A stretch of 64,000 nt of DNA from JAMXLO01 sp963696645 (GTDB taxonomy: Bacteria; Pseudomonadota; Alphaproteobacteria; Acetobacterales; Acetobacteraceae): contig CAVOKY010000011.1 in the NCBI GenBank assembly GCA_963696645.1, forward strand, positions 62,001 through 126,000, given 5' to 3'. The notes beneath the pieces are model-generated. The model was not told the DNA's origin and made no database searches. It saw nothing but the letters and a program-made list of their open reading frames with translations. Each line of letters begins with the position of its first letter. Positions within the stretch are counted from its first letter, which is position 1. Shown here in pieces: positions 55,143-63,278 of this stretch. The position numbers were made by a program, and so were the translations under genes.

Positions 55143-55778
55143 GACGGGCAGACTGGCGGCCGGTCCAGCTAGGGCCGATGCCGCCAGCGAACGACAATCC
55201 GCTAAGACAATTGGAATTCTCATTTCGCCCAATCGCGAAGGAGGACTCTAATTCGGATTGAGATAAACAACAAAACCGCAACAGATAGCACTGCGGCACG
55301 GAACCGCTCATGCCAATAGAGTCGTTCTATGTCGATTGATGTCACTAAAGCCATGTCTGACCGGTCCTTCTGGAGTGCGGTTGCCGATATAGGGTCGGTC
55401 GCCGTACTAATCGGTGTAATCTTTGAGTCGGTTGTAGAGTTCGAGACGCTTACAAAATTCGGGACACAAGTCATCGCACTTTTACGAATGCCTGCCGGCA
55501 GGGGGCGAAGAAGGAAGCTTGGAAAGCTCGGTGCTCTATTACTAATTGCCGGCCTCGCAGTCGAATATTTGGGAACCTCAACCAGCCAAGATATTACAGG
55601 AGAGATCGAGGGGCAACTGTCAGTAGATACTTCGGTAGCAATTGACCGGGCGAAGCAAGCCGAATTGGCGCTGGCTAAATTCAAAGCACCACAACTCGTG
55701 ACTTCCGACCAAATGACCGAAATATCTGGCCGACTGAAACTGTTCCAAAGCACTCCCTGTGAGTTCGCGCTAAGGATT

Positions 55779-57106
55779 CGCCGAGAAACAAACAAATCAA
55801 GATAGCCCGAAGAACGCAGCGATAGAATCGCAGATTTGCGACCCGCGACGCGGATGCGGGCAGCTACCGTGGCGGGGTGATCGACGTTGACGACATTCGT
55901 TTGCGCTGGCGGCAGGCCGAGACATTTCTCGACGAGCGCGGCCGACGGCTGTTGGCGGCGAATGAGGCCCTGGCGCACGGCTATGGCGGCGTCTCGGCAG
56001 TTGCGAAGGCGACTGGCCTGGCGCGGAGCACCATCAATCGCGGCATTCGCGAACTGCGATTGGGCCGCAACGAGATCGGCAGCCGGGTCCGCCGTGCTGG
56101 CGGCGGACGCAAGAGCGCCGTGGTGCGCCAGCCGGATTTGCCGGCGGCACTTGAAACGCTGATCGAGGACGCCATCCGCGGCGATCCGTGCTCACCGCTG
56201 CGCTGGGTGAGCCGCAGTCTGCGTCACCTCGTCAAGGCATTGGCCGCGCACGGCTTCAAGGCGAGCCAACGCGTGGTGGCAAACCTGCTGCGGGAGCAGA
56301 ACTACAGTTGTCAGGCCAACCGCAAGACGCGAGAGGGGGGCAATCACCCCGATCGTGATGCCCAGTTCGCTCACATCAATGCGACGGTGAAGGCCGCGAT
56401 CGCGGCCGGCGAGCCGGCGATCTCGGTCGATACGAAGAAGAAGGAGCTTGTTGGCGATTTCAAGAACCATGGTCGCGAGCTACGCCGCAAGGGCGATCCG
56501 GAGCCGGTCCGGGTGCACGACTTCAAGATACCGGAACTCGGCAAGGTCGCGCCATACGGGGTCTATGACATTGCCGCCAATCATGGCTGGGTCAGTGTCG
56601 GCATCGATGCCGATACCGGAGCATTCGCCGTTGAGAGTATCCGGCGCTGGTGGTGGAAACTCGGCCAACCGCGTGACCCGAACGCCAAGTGTCTCACCAT
56701 CACCGCGGACTGCGGCGGCAGCAACGGGCCACAGGTAAGGCTATGGAAGCGCGAATTGCAGCGCTTCGCCAATGAGGCTGGCCTGAGGATAACCGTGACG
56801 CACCTGCCCCCTGGCACCAGCAAATGGAACAAGATCGAACATCGCCTGTTCGCCTTCATCACCATGAACTGGCGTGGCAAACCGCTGGTCAGTCATCAGG
56901 TCATCGTCCAACTCATCGGCGCCACGACGACCGACACCGGCCTCAAGGTCTGCTGCGAGATCGACGCCAACCTCTACCCGAAAGGCCTCAAGGTGACCGA
57001 CCGCGAGATGCACGCGATCAACATCTCACACGATGAATTCCACGGTGAATGGAATTACACCATCTCACCTAACCAACAACCGCCTTGAAGCAGTTATTCC
57101 TCGGCG
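55779..57106 (+). mobile_element. ISAzo13-family element
   Basis: About 1.33 kb with imperfect ends (CGCCGAG at 55779 and CTCGGCG at 57100-57106, with further scattered matches). One complete transposase gene. It splits the passenger gene of the IS1595 unit and is therefore younger than that unit. Confidence 0.8.
55877..57088 (+). CDS. ISAzo13-family transposase
   Basis: 403 residues from GTG 55877. Characteristic segments: ALAHGYGGVSAVAKATGLAR, RWVSRSLRHLVKALAAHGFK, ISVDTKKKELVGDFKNHGRE, HDFKIPELGKVAPYGVYDIA, LTITADCGGSNGPQVRLWK and LPPGTSKWNKIEHRLFAFIT, the standard ISAzo13 (DDE_Tnp_ISAZ013) order. It appears intact. Confidence 0.95.
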   Translation: MIDVDDIRLRWRQAETFLDERGRRLLAANEALAHGYGGVSAVAKATGLARSTINRGIRELRLGRNEIGSRVRRAGGGRKSAVVRQPDLPAALETLIEDAIRGDPCSPLRWVSRSLRHLVKALAAHGFKASQRVVANLLREQNYSCQANRKTREGGNHPDRDAQFAHINATVKAAIAAGEPAISVDTKKKELVGDFKNHGRELRRKGDPEPVRVHDFKIPELGKVAPYGVYDIAANHGWVSVGIDADTGAFAVESIRRWWWKLGQPRDPNAKCLTITADCGGSNGPQVRLWKRELQRFANEAGLRITVTHLPPGTSKWNKIEHRLFAFITMNWRGKPLVSHQVIVQLIGATTTDTGLKVCCEIDANLYPKGLKVTDREMHAINISHDEFHGEWNYTISPNQQPP

Positions 57107-57515
57107 TACCCTAAGCGCGTCAGATCCAGAATATCTGGCGTTAATGTTGCTGATACGAATAACGGTGGAAAAGGCGGGTTGGACCGTAATCAGTTGGGTT
57201 GAGGCCGGCGAGGGAGTCATTGTCTTAGATAAACGGGTGGGCCTCAACGTTCTCGCCATAGATGTGACGATCAGCTTGTTCGAAGGCGCCCCCGTGAAGA
57301 CGATGGCGGCCGGCACGGCACTCGCGGCCGCCCTAAAAGGGATCGACATTGACGCAACCATTATCACAGTCAAACCGCCAGTGAGCCAGCACCCCAGCGC
57401 CGATACGCTTCGCATTGTGATCGGACGAAAGTCGCAATAGCGCTGGGTAGCGCCGGCCTGTCGAGGGAAGGATATGCTGCGCTCCAATTTATCCGTCAAT
57501 ACCAGCATAGTCGCC

Positions 57516-58545
57516 CTCGCGAGCGATGCGGACCGCGCGCACCGTCAGCTCCGCATCGGGCGGCGACGACAGAAAATTGAAGTTGATTGCCGGCAGTTTG
57601 CGTGGATCAGTCGCGGCGATGTGAACGTGGCCTTTACTCTCGGGGCGCACCGCATGGGCATAAAGAGTCAGACCCGACTGGCGCGATATCCTCGGGCCTC
57701 GCGGGCTGGGTTCCGTCAACATCGGGATTCCATCCCAGCATCAGGTTCGGCGCCTCCAGGCCCAGGCGCGAGCAGACGAACGCCCGGATCGGGGCGCCCG
57801 CCATCGCCAGCAGGCCCTGGCGGAACAGCGCGTAGCGCAGCGCCTGGTGCGCCAGCCCGAGGCCGCGCCCCCGGTCGTTGAACGTGATGCCCTTCTTGCG
57901 GACCAACCAACGGGTGCGCGGGACGTAATGATCGCGCAGGTTCTCACCGACTTCGGGCAGCTCATGGCGCACCTCGATGCCGAGATTGCGCAGGCGATCG
58001 GGCTGACCGATGCCGGACAGCTCTAACAATTGCGGCGAGTTGAATGCGCCGGCGCTGACCACGACCGCGCGCCCCGCCCGAACCTCGCGCACCTCGCCGG
58101 CGACGGAATAGCGAACGCCGGTGCAACGCTTCCCCTCGAGCAGCAGCCGCTCGGTCAATGCCTCAGTCTCGATGTGCAGGTTGCCGCGATTGCGCACCGG
58201 ATCGAGGTAGCAGTGCGCCGTGCTCATGCGGCGCCCGCGGGCAATCGTCGCCTGACTCATGGCGATGCCTTCCTCGCTGGCGCCGTTGTAATCCGGGTTG
58301 TGTCGGATGCCGACCTGCCCCGCCGCCTTGATGATCGTCGCGAACAGCCGATCGCGCGGCTCCGGGTTGGTCACGCGCAGCGGGCGCTCCCGACCACGAA
58401 ATGCGTCGTCGCCCTCGCCGGCATACCTCTCCATGCGCTGGAAGATCGGCAGGACATCATTGTAGCTCCAACCGCGGTTGCCCATCTGCGCCCAGGTATC
58501 GAAGTCCTGAGCCTGGCCGCGGACAAACCGGAACGTGTCAACGAC
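57516..58545 (-). pseudogene. GMC oxidoreductase, central fragment, frameshifted
   Basis: Reads VRGQAQDFDTWAQMGNRGWS, GIAMSQATIARGRRMSTAHC, VVSAGAFNSPQLLELSGIGQ (GMC signature 2) and ELPEVGENLRDHYVPRTRWL. Near 57700 sense moves to another frame (QSGLTLYAHAVRPESKGHVH; INFNFLSSPPDAELTVRAVR) and runs to the IS1595 junction at RIARE. The upstream end is lost next to the IS3 element. GMC enzymes are FAD alcohol dehydrogenases/oxidases such as choline dehydrogenase. This gene is inactive. Confidence 0.9.
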
Positions 58546-58568
58546 TTTGATACAGCCGGGATCGGCAT

Positions 58569-59582
58569 TTAGGCTCGGATGATTGACGTTGCCTGTGGTT
58601 GATTGATCCAAGCTGCGGTTGGTTTGGCAGGTGGTGTTGGTGGCCTGTTGACGAAGCGCGCGGGGTTTTCGTGGAACGCACGATCGAGTGTGAGCTGACG
58701 GGCGGTATAGACGGCGTCGGTCTGGCCATAATGCACCTGATCTGGGGTCATCAGGCCGATCCCGACGTGATGATGATCCTGGTTGTACCAGTCGAAGAAG
58801 CGTCGGCAGAAGCTTCTGGCGTCCTCGATGCAGCCGAAGCGTTGGGGGAACCGTGGCTGATACTTCAAGGTCTTGAAGTGGCTTTCGGAGAATGGGTTGT
58901 CGTTCGATGTGTGTGGCCGATTGTGCGAGCGGGTCACGCCGAGATCAGCGAGCAGCAGCGCGGTGGCCTTGGCCTTCATCGGTCCGCCACGGTCGGCATG
59001 CAGGGCGAGCTGGCCGGGCGGCACATCATGTTTCGTGATCGCGTCATCGAACAGTGGCTTGAATTGCGCGGCACTTTCCGCATCGGCGACACACCAACCA
59101 ACCACCCGGCGGCTGAAGATGTCGAGGATGACGTAGAGATAGAAGTAGGTCCACTTGGCGGGTCCCATCAGCTTGGTGATGTCCCAGGACCACACCTCAT
59201 TCGGACGTTCCGCCAGCAGTTCGGGTTTTTGATAGGCTGGATGCCGCAACTGCTCGCGGCGTTCGCGGACTTCGCCGTGCTGGCCGAGGATGCGGTACAT
59301 GGTGCGGATCGAGCAATGATAGACGCCTTCATCGAGCAGACTGGCGTAGATCTCGGCGGGCGCCTGGTCGGCAAAGCGCGGCGCGTGCAGCAGATCCAGC
59401 ACCAGCTGTTGTTGCGGGATGCTCAGCGCTCGGGGCGGCCTCGGTCGCGGACGGACGATCGCCGGCGGCGCGGCCAGGCGGGCGCGCCTGCGCTGTACGC
59501 TGGCGCGTGAGACCCCGAGCGCGGCACAGGCCGCGGCGGTCATGCCGCTGTCCGGCGCGAATGCGATCACGGCATCCGTCAA
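58569..59582 (-). CDS. IS3-family transposase OrfB
   Basis: 337 residues. The integrase core shows EVWSWDITKLMGPAKWTYFY (Asp), QLALHADRGGPMKAKATALL (Asp) and HTSNDNPFSESHFKTLKYQP (Glu). The N-terminal HTH_21-like part (YASLLDEGVYHCSIRTMYRI) is present. The ATG overlaps the orfA stop by 4 nt (59579-59582). A run of eight A near 59630 in orfA might also allow a frameshift fusion. Confidence 0.93.
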   Translation of the reverse strand: MTDAVIAFAPDSGMTAAACAALGVSRASVQRRRARLAAPPAIVRPRPRPPRALSIPQQQLVLDLLHAPRFADQAPAEIYASLLDEGVYHCSIRTMYRILGQHGEVRERREQLRHPAYQKPELLAERPNEVWSWDITKLMGPAKWTYFYLYVILDIFSRRVVGWCVADAESAAQFKPLFDDAITKHDVPPGQLALHADRGGPMKAKATALLLADLGVTRSHNRPHTSNDNPFSESHFKTLKYQPRFPQRFGCIEDARSFCRRFFDWYNQDHHHVGIGLMTPDQVHYGQTDAVYTARQLTLDRAFHENPARFVNRPPTPPAKPTAAWINQPQATSIIRA

Positions 59583-60043
59583 GGCTCGTCGTCGCTGGAC
59601 GCCAACGGGATGCCCAGCAACGCCGCAACTTTTTTTTGGATGTCGATAATGGCTTCGGCGCGCGTCAGGCGCAGCGCAAGACGCGCATTGTCCCGTTGCA
59701 GGCGCGCCACTTCGGCTGACAGCGGGTTGGCTTCGGCGGTCTTTCGACCACGTTTGCCGGGAACCAGTGCGTTGAAGGCCCCGGCGTCGCGCTGCCTTCG
59801 CCAGTCCGTGAGGGCCGATGAGTAAAGCCCCTCGCGACGCAGGATCGCGCCGATGCCACCGGTCTCGGCGCGATCGGTCTCGGCCAGGATGCGTAGCTTA
59901 TCCTGCGCAGTGAATGTCCGGCGGCGCGGGCGGTCCGATAATTCGGGCGATGCCGAGGCCGGCGCTGCCACGATCCTCGGCCTACGGCCTCCGCTCGTGG
60001 CAGCGCCGGCCTCGGCATCGATCAGTGTCTGCTGCATGGGCAT
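59579..60043 (-). CDS. IS3-family OrfA with internal palindrome
   Basis: 154 residues. The helix-turn-helix region RTFTAQDKLRILAETDRAET is followed by GAILRREGLYSSALTDWRRQ and a C-terminal leucine-zipper-like helix (EVARLQRDNARLALRLTRAE), as in OrfA proteins that bind IS ends. The first ~30 codons contain a 25-bp perfect inverted repeat (59949-60019) that encodes Ala/Gly/Arg-rich residues not typical of the family. Confidence 0.88.
   Translation of the reverse strand: MPMQQTLIDAEAGAATSGGRRPRIVAAPASASPELSDRPRRRTFTAQDKLRILAETDRAETGGIGAILRREGLYSSALTDWRRQRDAGAFNALVPGKRGRKTAEANPLSAEVARLQRDNARLALRLTRAEAIIDIQKKVAALLGIPLASSDDEP
59949..60019. repeat. 25-bp perfect inverted repeat inside IS3 orfA
   Basis: Arms 59949-59973 and 59995-60019 are exact reverse complements around 21 nt; the loop itself contains GGCCTACGGCC. 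The resulting hairpin would be very stable. It falls within the 5' coding part of orfA, in frame. Confidence 0.75.
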
Positions 60044-60104
60044 GTGCGAGATGATCCTTCCGCGCCCTCAAGTCTAATTTCCCGGCGAGGCGATGTCTCA
60101 TCTT

Positions 60105-60300
60105 CATTGGCACGGAGGGAACACCATTCTGTTGATCGAGCTGGAGCCGCCGAGCAGCTTGCCTCGAGGCACCGGGAGCCGGCGGCCGTTGGTGCTCGCC
60201 TCAGGCTCGGAAGAATAGAGCCAATTTGAAAACAAGACTTTCGCTCTCTTCTAACTTGAAAGAAGCATCTTGATGCGCGAGAAGCCAAAAGGGTGCCTTT
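60105..60300 (-). pseudogene. GMC oxidoreductase, N-terminal fragment
   Basis: One leftward frame reads NWLYSSEPEASTNGRRLPVP then RGKLLGGSSSINRMVF, the GMC signature 1 region; it should continue into VRGQAQDFD at about 58545. Upstream sense (PFGFSRIKMLL) is weak and the FAD-binding GxGxxG N-terminus is not found. The fragment is separated from the rest by the IS3 element. Confidence 0.8.
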
Positions 60301-60706
60301 TGATCCGGTCGTCGTCATCGTTGTCACCGTGCTGTTCGAGCAGTTCATCACCTTCGGAACAGGCTTCCGTGGCATGCTGCTCAAGGCATCGACGCGGGTC
60401 AACTCCGCTTCACAGGCGCTCTGCTCGCGGACATCAACCTTGGCAAGATCAAGTGATGGAATGATCGCGGCGATTGCAGAACCGAGCGGACGTGCTTCCT
60501 GCTTGCGAAGGCATTGTCACCGCCACCCGCCGCCGTCGTTTTCTCCGCCACGCCACATTGCGATGCGCATAATGCAGGCGGCATGATCAGCAAAACTCAG
60601 CCGACGCGTGGCACCGCAAATTGCGCGAGTCGTGAGCGAACCTGCCGCCACTCGATTGCCTGGCTATCCCTGCGCCGACGCGGCGGGGGGACAGGCAAAA
60701 TGCGGG
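60301..60706. other. 406-bp region without a recognised gene
   Basis: It should have held the FAD-binding start of the GMC gene, but I cannot find it. Short + strand frames (e.g. DPVVVIVVTVLFEQF at ~60,300) match nothing that I know. Probably decayed sequence. Confidence 0.4.
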
Positions 60707-62999
60707 TTATTCCGCAGCGATCCGCGGCGGGTCGTGCTCGTCGAGCGCCGCACGCAGTTTCGGCGGCGACATCGGAAGATCCCGCAGCCGCAGCCCCGTC
60801 GCGTCGGCAATCGCGTTAGCAACTGCCGCCATCGGCGGCACGATCGGGACCTCGCCGACGCCGCGTGCGCCAAACGGATGCCGCGGATTTGGCACCTCGA
60901 TCAGGATCGCGTCGATCATCGGCAAGTCGGAGCAGACCGGTACTGCGGTAGTCGAGGAAGCCGGGGTTCTCCAAGCGGCCGTCCTGGTCGTAGATGTATT
61001 CCTCATTGAGCGCCCAGCCGATGCCCTGCGCCACACCGCCCTGCATCTGGCCCTCAACATAAGAGGGATGTATGGCCCGGCCCACATCCTGGATCGCCGT
61101 GTAGCGTAGGATCTTGACGTGGCCAGTCTCCGGGTCGACCTCGACATCGCAAATATGCGTCGTAAATCCGGGCGCTTGGCCTTGCGCATTGATCTGCACC
61201 TCTGCGCTGATCGGCCCGCCGGTGCGGGCTGAGCGCGCGGCAATGGCAGCCAGATCGAGCGGCTCGAAGCTGCCGGCATTGAGACCAGCCGGGAACACCT
61301 TGCCGTCCTTCCACTCGACCGCGTCTACGCTGATGTCCCACATGACCGCAGCGCGCTTTTTCAACTCCTCGATAACCTTCTCGGCCGCCTGCGTCACCGC
61401 CATGCCGCCGGCGAAGGTAACGCGGCTGCCACCGGTGGAGGCGCTGAACCCGATCGCGGTCGTGTCGCCGACTACCGGCCGGACGTGTTCGAACGGGATG
61501 TTCAGCACTTCCGCGACCATCATGGCCATCGAGGCGCGCGAGCCGCCGATATCGGGATGGCCCTCGGTGACGGTGACCGTGCCGTCCTCGTTGATGTGCA
61601 CCGCGGCGCTCGATTCGCCGCCAGCATTGTGCCAGTAGCCAGAGGCAATGCCACGTCCTTGGTTGGGCTTCAGCGCGACCTTCATGTGCCCGCTGGCGCG
61701 CGCCGCCTCCAGTGTCTTTTGATAGCCGATATTGGCCCAGGTGACGCCGTGCGTCGCCTTGACGCCGTCTCTGGCACCGTTGATTTCGCGCATCCTGAGC
61801 GGATCGATCCCCAATTCGCGCGCCAGTTCGTCGACGCAGCTTTCCAGGGCGAACGTCCCGATCGGCGCGCCAGGCGCGCGGTACGCCGCGACCTTCGGCC
61901 GGTTGCTCACCACGTCGTAGCCGACTGTCAGTGCGTTCGGAAAGTCGTAGACCGCCATGGCGCAGATGCAACCCTGCTGCACCGGCGAGCCGGCGAACGC
62001 CCCGGCCTGGAATTTGAGGATACTTTGGGCCGCGACGATGTGACCGTCCCGCTTGGCGCCGAGTTTGACTTCGACAACGGCGCCGGAGGTCGGCCCGGTC
62101 GCGCGGAACACCTCCTCGCGGCTCATCTGGATCTTGACCGGCCGCCCCGATTTCTTCGACAGCATGTAGGCGAGCGGTTCGAGGTAGATGATCGTCTTGC
62201 CGCCAAAGCCGCCCCCGATCTCAGCCGGGATGGCACGGATATTCGCGATATCAGCGCCGCAGATGCGCGAGGTATAGGCGCGCACCATGAACTGACCCTG
62301 GCTCGAACTGAAGATCATCGTCTGGCCATCGGCCCCAACCGAAACCAGACAGGCGTGCGGCTCGATATAGGCCTGGTGCACCGGCTTGGTCGTGTAGCGC
62401 CGTTCGATGACCACGTCGGCTTCCTTAAAGCCGGCCTCGAGATCGCCCTTGGCGAAACGCACGACCTTGGCGATGTTCGACGGCTTCTCAGGCTTCGGCT
62501 CGATCCCCGCAGTAAAGATGTTGTCGTGCAGCAGCGGCGCGTCCTCGGCCATCGCCGCTTCGACATCCATTACGTGCGGTAGGACTTCATATTCAACTTC
62601 GATCAGGTCGAGCGCCTGCTCGGCGATCAGCTGCGAGGTCGCCGCGACCGCGGCCACCGGGTGGCCCTCGTAGAGAACTTTCCCCTTCGCCATGCAATTC
62701 AATGACAGGTCGCGCAGATTGTGCGGTGCGGCGCCAATATGCGCGCGCTCGGGCGTGATGTCGGGGAAATCGGCGCGGGTGATGACCGCCCTCACTCCGG
62801 GCAGTGCCCGCGCCGTTTCGGTATTGATCGATATGATCCGGGCGTGAGCATGGGGGCTGCGCTTGATTCGGCCCCACAGCATACCCGGCATGGTCATGTC
62901 GGCGCCGAAATTGGCCCGGCCCGTGACCTTGTCGACGCCGTCGGGGCGGATCGGCCGGGTTCCGACTACCCGAAGCGCGGTCTTGTCGAGATAGCTCAT
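60707..62999 (-). pseudogene. Molybdenum hydroxylase large subunit (xanthine dehydrogenase/CoxL type), one-base frameshift
   Basis: From ATG 62999 (MSYLDKTALRVVG). Aldehyde oxidase a/b hammerhead domain at residues ~20-130 (GRANFGADMTMPGMLWGRIK), then the molybdopterin-binding domains with AEIGGGFGGKTIIYLEPLAY, YRAPGAPIGTFALESCVDEL and VTVTEGHPDIGGSRASMAMM. Near 60944 an extra T on the + strand shifts the frame after FLDYR. The other frame continues PVCSDLPMIDAILIEVPNPR and FGARGVGEVPIVPPMAAVAN, containing the expected active-site Glu, and stops at 60707. Unless this is a sequencing error, the product lacks its catalytic end. No FAD or 2Fe-2S subunit gene is adjacent. Confidence 0.88.
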
Positions 63000-63278
63000 C
63001 TGCACCCTCACTCGTCCCGTGTACGACGCCGCACATGGTACCAGAAACCGTCGCTGCGCGAGGTTCTCGGGACGCTTCCTCGGTCGCGAATGGTCTCCCA
63101 CCCCGCTTAGAAGGCTCATCGACAAATATCAAGATCGGGCGTTGCGCGAGAGCGCGGGCCCTGCCTTTCGATTGGTCAGTTGTTCGAGCCGCAGTCATGC
63201 GTATCAATTGCAGTGCCCTGATGCCGAGCTTGTGACGTGATACAATCGATGGCACCGTGACCCGGAAGGAGAAAGCGA

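Larger units (their letters stand above)
55329..57440 (+). pseudogene. Passenger membrane protein gene, split by ISAzo13
   Basis: 5' piece 55329-55778: two membrane segments (SAVADIGSVAVLIGVIFESV and KLGALLLIAGLAVEYLG), a coiled-coil segment (VAIDRAKQAELALAKF) and QMTEISGRLKLFQSTPCEFA. 3' piece 57108-57440: DPEYLALMLLIRITVEKAGW, GVIVLDKRVGLNVLAIDVTI, AAGTALAAALKGIDIDATII and DTLRIVIGRKSQ. Removing 55779-57106 and one duplicated T joins them in frame to about 260 residues. Lower GC than its surroundings. I recall similar uncharacterised membrane proteins, but the function is unknown. Confidence 0.75.
52801..57515 (+). mobile_element. IS1595-type element with passenger gene, loaded with two other IS
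   Basis: 4715 bp. Terminal repeats: GGCGACTATGC at 52801-52811 and GCATAGTCGCC at 57505-57515, with a second matching block TTGACGGAT / ATCCGTCAA further in. Perfect 8-bp target duplication CTCGCGAG (52793-52800 and 57516-57523), the size expected for IS1595. Inside are an IS1595 transposase (54228-55142), a passenger membrane-protein gene (55329-57440), and two later insertions, IS4-type (52887-54227) and ISAzo13 (55779-57106). Without them the unit is about 2.05 kb. It sits in a GMC oxidoreductase gene. Confidence 0.9.
58569..60078 (-). mobile_element. IS3-family element in the GMC gene
   Basis: About 1.5 kb with orfA and orfB read leftwards. The ends are uncertain: TTAGGCT near 58569 and AGTCTAA at 60071-60077 are imperfect candidates for the terminal repeats. 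It separates the GGSSSIN part of the GMC gene from its VRGQAQDFD part; about 85 bp of extra unexplained sequence surrounds it. Confidence 0.75.

Noticed and set aside
61485..62582. 365-codon + strand frame
   Set aside because: Antisense of the molybdenum hydroxylase gene.
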